The notes under the pieces are model-generated. The model was given only the letters and a program-made list of their open reading frames with translations, searched no databases and was not told where the DNA came from. 64,000 nucleotides of DNA from WUQU01 sp038849025 (GTDB taxonomy: Archaea; Thermoproteota; Bathyarchaeia; Bathyarchaeales; Bathycorpusculaceae). This document shows, in pieces, positions 35,300-43,049 of the stretch; within the stretch, counting starts at the first letter, position 1; every line of letters starts with the position of its first letter. Made by a program: the position numbers and the translations under genes. The stretch is taken from positions 1 through 64,000 of the forward strand of contig JAWCNE010000001.1 in NCBI GenBank assembly GCA_038849025.1. The letters run 5' to 3'.

Positions 35300-36214
35300 A
35301 TGCATTTAATAAATTTTAAGAATCTGTCCAGCCAGCAGCTTATGGACATAATCGATAAGGCCATTGAAGTTAAGAAAAATCCTGAAAAATATAAGAAGGC
35401 TTTAGACGGCAAATCTTTGGCCATGATATTTCAGAAAACATCCACGAGGACGAGGGTTTCCTTTGAAGTTGCCATGACCCAGCTTGGGGGACATGCGCTC
35501 TACATCGATTGGAGGACAACAAACTTTACCATAGCTGATGTCTATGATGAAACACAGTATTTGTCACGGAACGTAGACTGCATAATGGCTAGGCTTCTGC
35601 GGAATGCCGATTTGCAGGTAATGGCCAATGCCTCACTGGTTCCGGTAATAAACGGGTGCGACGAGAAGTATCATCCAAGCCAAGCCATAGCCGACTTAAT
35701 GACTATGAAGGAGAAGAAGGGTAAACTGAAGGACTTAAAACTTGTTTACATAGGCATTCACAACAACGTCTGTAATTCGTTGATTGAGGGATGCACAAAA
35801 ACTGGAGTAAAAATAACAACGGTTACACCAATTTTTAACGAACCCTCAAGGGATGATGAACTGCTGAAAAGCGCTGAAAAAAGCGGCTTATGGGAAAAAA
35901 GTTTAGACGTTGAGGAAGCCCTTAAAGATGCGGATTTCGTTTACACAGACACATGGATTGACATGGAGTTCTTCTCGAATCCAAAATTCTCTGCGGAAAA
36001 AGAAAAACGCCTCAAAATTATGATGCCTTACCAAGTGAACAAAAAACTTCTAGGAAAAAGCGACGCCTACGTAATGCATGACATGCCAATCCATCGGGGA
36101 TACGAGATAAGCGATGACATCATCGAAAGCCCCAATTCAATCATATATGAGCAAAGCGAAAACCGCCTTTACTCAGCTAAAGCCATATTGCTGAAACTGC
36201 TTGAAAAATTCTAA
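35300..36214 (+). CDS. Ornithine-carbamoyltransferase-family enzyme with altered substrate loops
   Basis: The protein has 304 residues. The carbamoyl-phosphate site is intact (S48-TRTR-52 and H125-PSQ). The second-substrate site differs from ornithine transcarbamylase. The usual D-x-x-x-S-M-G loop reads D217-TWIDME, and the C-terminal HCLP reads H260-DMP. Ser, Gly and Cys of these loops are thus Asp, Glu and Asp. Extra acidic residues and the neighbouring polyamine genes suggest an amine such as putrescine rather than ornithine, but that is inference. It may instead be an odd arginine-pathway enzyme. No other arginine gene is in the window. Confidence 0.75.
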   Translation: MHLINFKNLSSQQLMDIIDKAIEVKKNPEKYKKALDGKSLAMIFQKTSTRTRVSFEVAMTQLGGHALYIDWRTTNFTIADVYDETQYLSRNVDCIMARLLRNADLQVMANASLVPVINGCDEKYHPSQAIADLMTMKEKKGKLKDLKLVYIGIHNNVCNSLIEGCTKTGVKITTVTPIFNEPSRDDELLKSAEKSGLWEKSLDVEEALKDADFVYTDTWIDMEFFSNPKFSAEKEKRLKIMMPYQVNKKLLGKSDAYVMHDMPIHRGYEISDDIIESPNSIIYEQSENRLYSAKAILLKLLEKF

Positions 36215-36410
36215 GTAAAATGTAATGAACGCGAGCATTGGTCATGTGAGCTATTAAAGGGAAGTTCTCATCCACAAGGTCTTTTGAAAAGTTCAGAGGG
36301 TTCATTTTGAAATTTAAAATAGGAAGCCTCTCAAAACTATTTCCAAGCTTATTGTACAATGATCGTTCGTATACACATTAAATATAGTGACATTTTCGAT
36401 AGGCAAAAGA

Positions 36411-36420
36411 TTTATAAAAA
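36411..36420 (+). promoter_or_regulatory. TATA box of the speD-bpsA operon
   Basis: TTTATAAAAA predicts a transcript start near 36437-36442. This leaves a leader of about 90 bases before the speD ATG at 36532, longer than most leaders in this window. Confidence 0.5.
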
Positions 36421-36474
36421 AGAAAAATTCTCGGAAAAATTCAGAGGATAGAAACCGTATGCATAACCTCCCCA

Positions 36475-36501
36475 GCATCATGTTGCACAAAACATGCTTG
36501 C
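36475..36501 (+). promoter_or_regulatory. Inverted repeat in the speD leader
   Basis: CATGTT (36479-36484) and AACATG (36491-36496) pair around a six-base loop. An outer GCA/TGC pair across a small internal loop can extend the stem. It lies in the predicted untranslated leader, 31 bases before the speD start. It may be a chance hairpin or a regulatory element. Confidence 0.25.
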
Positions 36502-36531
36502 GAAGCTCGACGATAATGGTGGGTGTTCGCT

Positions 36532-36885
36532 ATGGGCATCCACATTATCGCCGAATTTCACGGGGTGGATCCCCAGAAGATTTCCAGAGTGGAAACTCTT
36601 CGGGTAGTTTTGGATAGGGTTGTTACTAAATCCGGCTTGCATGTTGTTTCTTCAAGTTTTCACCAGTTTGAACCTCAAGGGGTTTCTGCCATCTATCTTT
36701 TAACTGAATCCCATTTGAGCGTTCACACGTGGCCTGAATATGGTTACATGGCCTTAGATATTTTCACTTGTGGGGATGATGGTTCAGCTTTGAAGGCTTT
36801 TCAGCTGATGTTGGAGGAGTTTCAACCTAAAAACGTCAAGAAAAGGGTGATTAGGAGGGAAGTCCTTGGAGAGAGTAAAGGCTAA
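36532..36885 (+). CDS. speD: S-adenosylmethionine decarboxylase proenzyme
   Basis: It makes the aminopropyl donor for polyamines. The 117-residue single-chain proenzyme self-cleaves between Glu59 and Ser60 in LTESHLSVHTWPEYG; Ser60 becomes the pyruvoyl group. His65 and Cys80 match the processing and proton-donor residues. ATG 36532 was chosen because GGTGGGTG precedes it; a GTG at 36523 is weaker. Some archaeal paralogues are arginine decarboxylases, but overlap with bpsA (20 bases), which needs decarboxylated SAM, supports the SAM enzyme. Confidence 0.9.
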   Translation: MGIHIIAEFHGVDPQKISRVETLRVVLDRVVTKSGLHVVSSSFHQFEPQGVSAIYLLTESHLSVHTWPEYGYMALDIFTCGDDGSALKAFQLMLEEFQPKNVKKRVIRREVLGESKG

Positions 36886-37933
36886 AATCTTTCATGAACT
36901 TGCAGTTTCAAAGAAAACTATTTGGGAGCTCCTCGAGAAGACTAATTGCTCCCTTAAAGACTTTGTTGCAGCCTTAAAAGAACTTCATGGAAAAGGCTTG
37001 CTTGCTGCCGATGAAAATGGTTTCTACCTAACGGAGAGGGGTAAAAGCGAAGTTAACCCTAAAAGCTTAGATTTTGGAGTAGAACTCTGTCCCACATGCC
37101 TAGGCAAGCGCTTTATTCCAGAGGGAAAATTCAAGGAAATTATGGAAGAGTTTAGGCGTATAACTGCTAAGAGACCTAGTCCAACCCTCGAGTTTTTCCA
37201 AGGTTATATGCTTGAACAAGATGTCGTTGCAAGGGTTGCTCTAATGCATAATTATGGCGATTTGAATGGCAAAAGCATCGTTTTAATAGGCGACGACGAC
37301 CTGCTAAGCATTGCCTTAGCCATAACAGGGCTTGCTTCACGCATTACAGTTTTAGATATTGACGAAAGATTAGGCAACTTCATAAAAAATGTCAACAAAG
37401 ACTATAGTTTTAACATTGAATATATTCATTACAATGTTGCTAACCCGCTGCCCAAAGACCTTCGCGGTATGTTTGATGTTTTTTCTTCAGAACCTCTCGA
37501 AACATTGTCCGGTTTAAGGGCTTTTATAACGCGAGGCGCGGCATGCCTAAAAGAGAACGGAGTTGGATATTTTGGTTTGACCCTCTATGAGGCGTCGCTA
37601 AAGAAATGGTTGGCGGTGCAAAAACTCCTAGCACGAATGAACTGCGTAATCACAGATATTATCCAAGGATTCTCGGCCTATCCAATGGATTATGGCACCG
37701 CAAACTACGAAATGTTTGTACACAGCTTGGGCTTTGCGGTTGATAAAAACCCAGGCATAAACTGGTATAAATCCGCCCTTTTCAGGTTCGAAGCCCTTGG
37801 CAAGGCAAAACTTTCTTCGGATCCGGACAAGAAGTTAAGAATAAGATTCATAGATCCATACGAGGACTTGACCCATCCGATTCTGCACCGTGAAATTCTC
37901 AAGAAGTTGAACGATAAAGGGGCGCCGCTATAG
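36866..37933 (+). CDS. bpsA: Branched-chain polyamine synthase (N4-bis(aminopropyl)spermidine synthase)
   Basis: It transfers aminopropyl groups from decarboxylated SAM to spermidine, making branched polyamines typical of thermophiles. The protein has 355 residues. There is an N-terminal winged helix (about 1-60), a CPTC pair at 75-78, RPSPTLEFFQGYM near 103-115, the acidic GDDD at 142-145, and SEPLETLSG in the catalytic domain. The TTG start at 36866 has GGAGGGA five bases upstream, inside the end of speD. The family assignment is strong; the exact product (single or double branching) is not determined by sequence. Confidence 0.88.
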   Translation: MERVKAKIFHELAVSKKTIWELLEKTNCSLKDFVAALKELHGKGLLAADENGFYLTERGKSEVNPKSLDFGVELCPTCLGKRFIPEGKFKEIMEEFRRITAKRPSPTLEFFQGYMLEQDVVARVALMHNYGDLNGKSIVLIGDDDLLSIALAITGLASRITVLDIDERLGNFIKNVNKDYSFNIEYIHYNVANPLPKDLRGMFDVFSSEPLETLSGLRAFITRGAACLKENGVGYFGLTLYEASLKKWLAVQKLLARMNCVITDIIQGFSAYPMDYGTANYEMFVHSLGFAVDKNPGINWYKSALFRFEALGKAKLSSDPDKKLRIRFIDPYEDLTHPILHREILKKLNDKGAPL

Positions 37934-37966
37934 TCGCGTTCGGCATCACTTTAGGATAGTGATTGC

Positions 37967-38476
37967 ATGTCAGCAAATAAAGAGAAACTTTCAGACATCG
38001 CTCTTGCAAATGCTAAGATTCGGCAAGCCAGCGAAGAGGATTTACAACAAATTGTTAAATTATCAGAGAAGCTTGGAAAAGATGAAAGCGCTATGGACTC
38101 TATGATGTCGCCTCTGCCCAGCGAGTTCCAAAATCCAAACTGGATTCTTAAGAACATCAGGGGTGAAAACACCATTATTTTTGTTGCTGAGATTGGCGGA
38201 AAAATTGTTGGCTACTCGCTTGGCTGGGTTAGCCAGCCTTGGGCTTACAAAGGCAAGAGAGGTTATATCTGCGACTGTTTCGTCGAAAAATCATATAGAA
38301 AGCGTGGCATAGGCAAAGCCCTAATTGAGGCCATGATTAACTGGTTCTTCAAAAAGGGCGTAGAATGCGTAGAAGTTGATGTTTATTCCGCCAATATTCC
38401 ATCTTTAAGGTTATTCAAAAAATTAGGCTTTGAAGAAGTATTCAAAAGGCTACGCTTAACGGTAAAAAAGCCTTAA
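37967..38476 (+). CDS. GNAT-family N-acetyltransferase
   Basis: The protein has 169 residues. The acetyl-CoA site is clear: CFVEKSYRKRGIGKALIEAM contains the RxxGxG/A loop at about 109-114, followed by SANIPSLRLFKKLGFEE. It follows bpsA by 33 bases in the same direction, so it might acetylate a polyamine, but ribosomal-protein or other targets are equally compatible with the fold. Its stop lies four bases from that of the convergent ftsY gene. Confidence 0.82.
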   Translation: MSANKEKLSDIALANAKIRQASEEDLQQIVKLSEKLGKDESAMDSMMSPLPSEFQNPNWILKNIRGENTIIFVAEIGGKIVGYSLGWVSQPWAYKGKRGYICDCFVEKSYRKRGIGKALIEAMINWFFKKGVECVEVDVYSANIPSLRLFKKLGFEEVFKRLRLTVKKP

Positions 38477-38480
38477 CGCC

Positions 38481-39386
38481 TCATTTAAGTATCATATCCA
38501 CAAACTTTTCAGGGTCAAACCCTTCTAAATCATCATATTCCTGTCCAGTTCCAACGAACAAAATGGGTTTATTCGTAATATATGTTACGCTTAGGGCTGA
38601 GCCGCCCTTGACATCTGCGTCAACTTTAGTCAGTATTGTGGCGTCTATGCCTACACTTTTGTGAAACTCTTCGGCTTGCATAACTGCATCGTTTCCAGTT
38701 AAAGAGTCAACCGTTAAAATTGTCAAGTCGGGATTTATTATGCGCTTGATTTTTGCAAGCTCGTTCATCAAATTTCTGTTTGTCTGCATTCTCCCCGCAG
38801 TGTCTATCAAAACCACATGTATTCCGTGAGCCTTGGCATGATTTATGGCATCGTAGGCCACTGCCGCGGGATCAGCACCATACTTATGCTTTATCATCCG
38901 TACACCTATACGCTTTGCATGCGTTTCTAACTGTTCAATTGAACCCGCTCGGTAAGTGTCGCTGCACGCAAGCACAACTGTATAGCCTTTACTATTCAAG
39001 AGTCTAGCGACTTTGGCTATTGTGGTTGTCTTTCCAGTTCCATTTATTCCGACAAATACTATCACAAAAGGTTCATTCTTTTTCCGTTTTTCTTCCACAG
39101 CCTTAAAAAAGTCTATTTTGTTTTTTGTGAGCATAACTTCCAAAAGCACTTCTCGAAGATTTTTCTCCACAATTTTCCTTCGATCTTCAAGCCGTTTAAC
39201 CTGAACTCCGTTTAGGCGTTTTTCCATTTCATCACATATGCGCTCTGCCACTGGGACGGCTACATCATTCTCTATGAGACTTAGCTTAAATTCCGAAAGG
39301 ATCGGGCGAAGGTTTTCGGCTTTAAGCTCCGTCGTTACGATTTGGTTTATGAGTCCCCTTAAACCAGATTTCAGTTTCTCAAACAT
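38481..39386 (-). CDS. ftsY: Signal recognition particle receptor FtsY
   Basis: This GTPase docks SRP-ribosome complexes at the membrane. It has 301 residues. The N domain spans about 1-85. The G domain has GINGTGKTTTIAK (G1), DTYRAGSIEQL, DTAGRMQTNRNLM and TKVDADVKGG. The long acidic A domain of bacterial FtsY is missing, as usual in archaea. The start is ATG 39386, which overlaps the prefoldin stop; a longer frame from 39431 lies inside prefoldin and was not used. Confidence 0.95.
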   Translation of the reverse strand: MFEKLKSGLRGLINQIVTTELKAENLRPILSEFKLSLIENDVAVPVAERICDEMEKRLNGVQVKRLEDRRKIVEKNLREVLLEVMLTKNKIDFFKAVEEKRKKNEPFVIVFVGINGTGKTTTIAKVARLLNSKGYTVVLACSDTYRAGSIEQLETHAKRIGVRMIKHKYGADPAAVAYDAINHAKAHGIHVVLIDTAGRMQTNRNLMNELAKIKRIINPDLTILTVDSLTGNDAVMQAEEFHKSVGIDATILTKVDADVKGGSALSVTYITNKPILFVGTGQEYDDLEGFDPEKFVDMILK

Positions 39387-39825
39387 TCTTAGGAGGGGTC
39401 TCCTTTCTAAACTCGGCTGCCAATTCCTCAAATTTCTCTCTATCTTCGTTGATTCTTTCTATAATTTGTGAGAATTGCTGTTGGAGCGATGCTCTTGTTT
39501 TTCCCAACTCCTCAAGTCGCTTATTTATTATGTCCTTTGCTTCCTGTAGGGTTTTTTCAATGGAAACACCGGCGCCTATTCCAACAGTAACCTTGTCAGG
39601 GTTTTCAAGTTTCGCTTTTATGTAGGAACCGCCTCCTATTGGAACTAGAAGTTCTGCGTTTTCCTTCTGCTTTTCCAGTCCCTCCAAAGTCATAGTTGCA
39701 TAGGTTAAGTCAGCTATCATTGTGTTCACCATGTTTATTCTTGAGTTCAAGGTTTCGGCCGTCTGTTCAAGAATGCGTATTTCAACGCTTATCCGTCTAA
39801 GCTCTTCCTCAACTTTGCCCGCCAA
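39379..39825 (-). CDS. pfdA: Prefoldin alpha subunit
   Basis: This hexameric chaperone subunit holds unfolded proteins for the thermosome. It has 148 residues with two long coiled-coil helices flanking a beta hairpin; the middle LVPIGGGSYIKAKLENPDKV is the signature. The start is TTG 39825 and overlaps LX by 17 bases. It belongs to the leftward ribosomal block and is coupled to ftsY. Confidence 0.92.
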   Translation of the reverse strand: MAGKVEEELRRISVEIRILEQTAETLNSRINMVNTMIADLTYATMTLEGLEKQKENAELLVPIGGGSYIKAKLENPDKVTVGIGAGVSIEKTLQEAKDIINKRLEELGKTRASLQQQFSQIIERINEDREKFEELAAEFRKETPPKNV

Positions 39826-40066
39826 TTTTCTCTTCTCCAGCTATTAATTTTCTTATCAAAGGATTTTCAATTTCTTGAAGCGAGATTTCTTCAACTTTGC
39901 CTATTTTTATTTGAAACCTTTTAACACGATGTCTGCTGCCTAGTTCTGTATAGACCTTTTCTACTGCTTGTTCGGGTTTTAATGCTATGACCTCTTTTCT
40001 GAAACGTGTTTCAAGGTTTGGTTTTCGAATTTCTCCCGTGACTCTGAAAACTTTCAATTCACCCAT
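39809..40066 (-). CDS. rplX: Ribosomal protein LX (eL20)
   Basis: This small archaeal large-subunit protein (85 residues) begins MGELKVFRVTGEI and has the family's alternating basic strands (SRHRVKRFQIKIGKVEEI). The ATG at 40066 overlaps the aIF6 stop. A TTG nine bases upstream gives a longer frame but is less likely. It lies between aIF6 and prefoldin alpha, an order common in archaea. Confidence 0.93.
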   Translation of the reverse strand: MGELKVFRVTGEIRKPNLETRFRKEVIALKPEQAVEKVYTELGSRHRVKRFQIKIGKVEEISLQEIENPLIRKLIAGEEKIGGQS

Positions 40067-40739
40067 CTTCCTCAACTACACCCAAAGCATGTCCAATTAT
40101 AAACATTTCTGGACCAGTTGTCAAGGAACCAGCAACCGCTGCGTGACTATTACCGATTAATCCTGTTCCCACGTAGGGTATTCCACAGTTAACCGTGCAC
40201 ACTTCAACTGGAACTTTAAGAACGTCCTCTAAGAGTTTGCGTTCAGAATCCTTTAACATTGGATGAGCTAAAACTCCCTTGTTTGTTGCAACTGCCAAAG
40301 AACCTACGTATGGCAACTGGGCAATTTCGCCTGGAACAGCCTCGACGCTAAGCGTCTCTGAAATTTTCTTAATTTCCGACGCTTTAAGTCTTGGATCCAC
40401 AACTGCGCCATAGTCATTTGCCAAAACCATATTTCCAAACGCTGTTTTCTTAGTTTCCATTATGGTTATATTTCCGTCGAAGGCGGATTTTATAGCTTCA
40501 ACTTCTTCGTCTCTTACAAAGTGAGGGAGCAAAATCCCATTAGAGTTTGCACATGCAAGGGCGCCAACCAGAATTGAACCGCCTATAGTTGAATATATAA
40601 GCCTTACTTTCAGCCAGTTTCCAATCCTCTCAGCTTTTTTAATTGAGACGAACTTGGGAACTATAACAATTTTTTCGGTTGCTAAGGAATATACGCCTAT
40701 GCTTGCACTTCCAAAAAGACTTGTGAGGTAGATTGCCAA
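40059..40739 (-). CDS. eif6: Translation initiation factor 6 (aIF6)
   Basis: This anti-association factor binds the 50S subunit. It has 226 residues with the fivefold repeated GxxxxxN-type motif of the pentein-like fold, for example GSILVGALACANSNGILLP, VLANDYGAVVDP, SLAVATNKGVLAHP and TGLIGNSHAAVAG. The start is a TTG at 40739 with GGAG seven bases upstream. It sits between L31e and LX. Confidence 0.94.
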   Translation of the reverse strand: MAIYLTSLFGSASIGVYSLATEKIVIVPKFVSIKKAERIGNWLKVRLIYSTIGGSILVGALACANSNGILLPHFVRDEEVEAIKSAFDGNITIMETKKTAFGNMVLANDYGAVVDPRLKASEIKKISETLSVEAVPGEIAQLPYVGSLAVATNKGVLAHPMLKDSERKLLEDVLKVPVEVCTVNCGIPYVGTGLIGNSHAAVAGSLTTGPEMFIIGHALGVVEEDG

Positions 40740-40741
40740 AC

Positions 40742-41212
40742 TCAGTCTCCTTCAGCCAAATAAACTGTGACGTTACCATCCTTGTCTTTTGCGGCTCTTA
40801 TGCGGATTTTCCGCGGAGGCTTCTCTATGCCTCTACTCCAAACTTTTTCATTAACCTCGTTGCTCACAATGAGCCTTCGAGGCTCGCTTTCCTCATCGCC
40901 TTCTTCTCGGGCTTCCAGTTTCATATGTCTCTTAACAAAATCCTTTATTATCCTCATGGCTTTAGGAGCCCTCTTATTTGGGGGCATAAGCCAAGCTTTT
41001 CCCAAGGAAATTGTATAAAATCTTTCCTCAACAATTTCTTCTTCAACCTCTTCTTCTGGCTTAGGCTTGGCTTCTTCACCTTTTTCAGCCTCTTCCTCTA
41101 ATGTTTCTTCTGCCGCTTCTTTAACTTCTAAAGGTTCTTCTTCAGCCTCTTCAGTTTTTTCCACTTGCTCACGTGCCTCTTCCGTTTCCGTCTCATTTAC
41201 TTCTTTTTCCAT
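40742..41212 (-). CDS. rpl31e: Ribosomal protein L31e with long acidic N-terminal extension
   Basis: The C-terminal 90 residues are a normal eL31 (FYTISLGKAWLMPPNKRAPK, then PRKIRIRAAKDKDGNV). The first 65 residues are an added Glu-rich, almost Arg-free segment that is probably disordered. Typical archaeal L31e proteins are about 80-95 residues, so the extension is unusual. The ATG at 41212 has AAGGTG six bases before it. The gene is coupled to L39e upstream. Confidence 0.9.
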   Translation of the reverse strand: MEKEVNETETEEAREQVEKTEEAEEEPLEVKEAAEETLEEEAEKGEEAKPKPEEEVEEEIVEERFYTISLGKAWLMPPNKRAPKAMRIIKDFVKRHMKLEAREEGDEESEPRRLIVSNEVNEKVWSRGIEKPPRKIRIRAAKDKDGNVTVYLAEGD

Positions 41213-41222
41213 ATTTTTCACC

Positions 41223-41378
41223 TTAAGCTTTTATTTTCCGCGTTCTCCATTGGCGTCTCTTAGGGTGTGCTCTAAACTTACCAGCTGTTTTAGCTATAAC
41301 CCACGTTGGAACCGCCTTTTTCTGTTTACCAGCCTTTGCCAGTCTTCTCTTCTTAGCTGTGGGTTTATTTCGCGCCAT
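41223..41378 (-). CDS. rpl39e: Ribosomal protein L39e
   Basis: Translating the gap between PDCD5 and L31e gives a 51-residue, very basic protein. It begins MARNKPTAKKRRLAKAGKQK and contains the hallmark PTWVIAKT, then HPKRRQWRTRKIKA. It lines the peptide exit tunnel. It ends ten bases before the L31e start, an archaeal standard order. Confidence 0.94.
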   Translation of the reverse strand: MARNKPTAKKRRLAKAGKQKKAVPTWVIAKTAGKFRAHPKRRQWRTRKIKA

Positions 41379-41380
41379 CC

Positions 41381-41710
41381 TCATATCCTTCTTATTTTTG
41401 TTTCACGCCTTTGGGATTGCAGATGAATCAATATTTGTTTAAGCTGCTCATCCGTTAAGGGTATCGGCAATTTTCCGCTCTGGGCAAGCTGGATAAGCTG
41501 CAGCTCAAGCTGAGCGGTGAACTCGGGCTTAACCAGTTTTAGGTTTGAAAGTCTCTGTCTGGCTTCAGAGGTTAATATGCTTTTCAGTATCGCTTGTTTT
41601 TGCATTTCGATTTGCTGTTCCATCTGAGCCTTCCGTTGTTCTTCAGCTATTCTCCGTTGCAACGCCAAAAGTTTTCTTTGGCGCAGTTCTTCAAGTTCTT
41701 CCTCAGACAT
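41381..41710 (-). CDS. PDCD5-family DNA-binding protein
   Basis: This 109-residue helical protein (TFAR19/PDCD5 family) is found in all archaea next to S19e. It has a helical N-terminus rich in Glu, Arg and Gln, then a three-helix core with LKSILTSEARQRLSNLKLV and KPEFTAQLELQLIQLA. It binds DNA in some archaea, and the biological role is unsettled. ATG 41710 was preferred over the GTG at 41719 that lies inside the S19e stop region. Confidence 0.92.
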   Translation of the reverse strand: MSEEELEELRQRKLLALQRRIAEEQRKAQMEQQIEMQKQAILKSILTSEARQRLSNLKLVKPEFTAQLELQLIQLAQSGKLPIPLTDEQLKQILIHLQSQRRETKIRRI

Positions 41711-41711
41711 T

Positions 41712-42179
41712 TTACACACCCCGCTGGTATTTCTCCAGCTCCGGATTTTCTTTCAGCAAGTCATTCTTAACTTCTCCAGCTATCTCTTCCAGAAGCTTTC
41801 TTCCTTCCCTAGTTATTCTTCTTCCCTTATTCTGAAACCTTTCAATTAACCCCGCGGCTTCAAGCTGCTGCAAAGCCTCTCTTATCACTGCACCGCCAGC
41901 CTTTACATGGTGTTCCGGTCTAACCCCATAGTCTTTCCTCCCTCCGTATTTGGCGCGCAGTGTTTCAATGCCCACTGGTCCATGAATGTAGATCTTCCGG
42001 AGCAGTGAAGCGCAGCGGATATACCACCAATCCGGGTTCTCGGGAGGTTTTTGAACATGAGCCCCTGTTTTTGCAAAATTTGCCCATGGGGGAGGCGTCA
42101 CTTCATCTACATTTTCCTTTAGATAGTTGGCTAGTTTTCGAAGGAACTCGTGTACTGGAACATCGTTTGGGGTTGGCAA
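41712..42179 (-). CDS. rps19e: Ribosomal protein S19e
   Basis: This 155-residue small-subunit protein needed for late 30S assembly has PPPWANFAKTGAHV, DWWYIRCASLLRKIYIHGPVG and YGGRKDYGVRPEHH, ending with LEAAGLIE and KGRRITREGRKLL. The start is TTG 42179 with GAGAGGAAAG upstream. It is followed directly by PDCD5, as in most archaea. Confidence 0.95.
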   Translation of the reverse strand: MPTPNDVPVHEFLRKLANYLKENVDEVTPPPWANFAKTGAHVQKPPENPDWWYIRCASLLRKIYIHGPVGIETLRAKYGGRKDYGVRPEHHVKAGGAVIREALQQLEAAGLIERFQNKGRRITREGRKLLEEIAGEVKNDLLKENPELEKYQRGV

Positions 42180-42236
42180 ATCTATTCTTTCCTCTCGTTT
42201 TCTTTCAGTAATTCATCAAGCCCAATATAAAGGCTT

Positions 42237-42530
42237 TCACTTTTTTAAGCCTCTTTGTCGACGTTTGTAAAGCATAAAGGTATGCCCTCTAACTTCAACC
42301 AAAGTTGCCTCTGTCTGTTCAGCAATGGCGGAAGCTATTTCGCTGGCTTTGGCTTCCCCTAAGGCGCTTTTCAAAATTTTAATTTTCACGACTTCTCTTT
42401 TCTCCAACTGCTTTTCAATCTCTTTTAATAATTCTTGTGAAACTTGCTTTTTGCCAACCCAAATTGTGGGATTTTCCTCGCTTAATTTTCTTTTAATACG
42501 GCGTTTCGCCGCAGCAGTAATCTTACTCAA
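42237..42530 (-). CDS. CRM-domain (YhbY-like) RNA-binding protein
   Basis: The protein has 97 residues. It is a single CRM domain with PTIWVGKKQVSQELLKEIEK and a GxxG-like loop near RGHTFMLYKR. Bacterial YhbY binds pre-50S particles, and archaeal copies sit beside ribosomal and RNase P genes, as here, so a ribosome-assembly role is likely. It is six bases downstream of rnp4. Confidence 0.88.
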   Translation of the reverse strand: MSKITAAAKRRIKRKLSEENPTIWVGKKQVSQELLKEIEKQLEKREVVKIKILKSALGEAKASEIASAIAEQTEATLVEVRGHTFMLYKRRQRGLKK

Positions 42531-42536
42531 GGACTT

Positions 42537-42848
42537 TCACCTCTTCTTCTCCAACGGTATTCTCATGGGTTTACCACACTTCAAACATGTAACCACAATG
42601 TGAGATTCCCTTCGCGGTTTAATGCGAACGCGGCAGCTAACACCGGGTAAAATGAAGCTCTTGCAGTGACGGCAAACCTGGCGTCTATACTCCTTTGGCA
42701 ATCGAATTTTGGCTGCCATGGCTATCCTGCGAGCTATATCAACATAACGCTGAGCTAAATTGGAATCTTTATGATAAGTTTCTCTCGCTAAAAGGAAAAG
42801 CGTTTGAATACGTTGCCTAGCTATGCGCTTGATAACAGCGTCCATCAT
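42537..42848 (-). CDS. rnp4: RNase P protein component 4 (Rpp21)
   Basis: It helps the RNase P RNA remove tRNA 5' leaders. It has 103 residues with two N-terminal helices (ARQRIQTLFLLARETYH) and a zinc ribbon formed by CRHC (about 69-72) and CLKC (about 88-91). It is the first gene of the leftward block that runs to ftsY. Confidence 0.92.
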   Translation of the reverse strand: MMDAVIKRIARQRIQTLFLLARETYHKDSNLAQRYVDIARRIAMAAKIRLPKEYRRQVCRHCKSFILPGVSCRVRIKPRRESHIVVTCLKCGKPMRIPLEKKR

Positions 42849-42881
42849 TTAACTAGCTCCACCCTAAAAAACGCTTTTCCA

Positions 42882-42890
42882 ATTATAAAG
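42882..42890 (-). promoter_or_regulatory. TATA box of the rnp4-S19e-ftsY block
   Basis: The minus strand reads CTTTATAATT here. With a start about 25 bases on, the leader before rnp4 would be about 12 bases. The divergent FMN-reductase gene begins 160 bases away. Confidence 0.45.
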
Positions 42891-43049
42891 TTAGCTCCAA
42901 AACTGTGGTAATCTCTGTTGCGCGCATCCACTTGACTTATACTGAATAATTTCCGTTAACGATGATTAAAATAATAGCCATTCTTTAAGCACAAGATACA
43001 AATAACTTTTCGATTTAAGTTAGAGATTTAAGCGGGGTGAAATATAAAA

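Larger units (their letters stand above)
36215..36531 (+). other. 317-base gap before speD
   Basis: There is no convincing gene here. The first 190 bases show nothing I can name. The last 120 bases hold a TATA box and an apparent leader with a small inverted repeat. A 76-codon frame beginning at 36387 runs across the gap into speD out of frame and is judged a shadow. Confidence 0.6.

Noticed and set aside
36387..36617. 76-codon frame overlapping the start of speD
   Set aside because: It starts before the predicted TATA box, runs out of frame into speD and has no conserved content.
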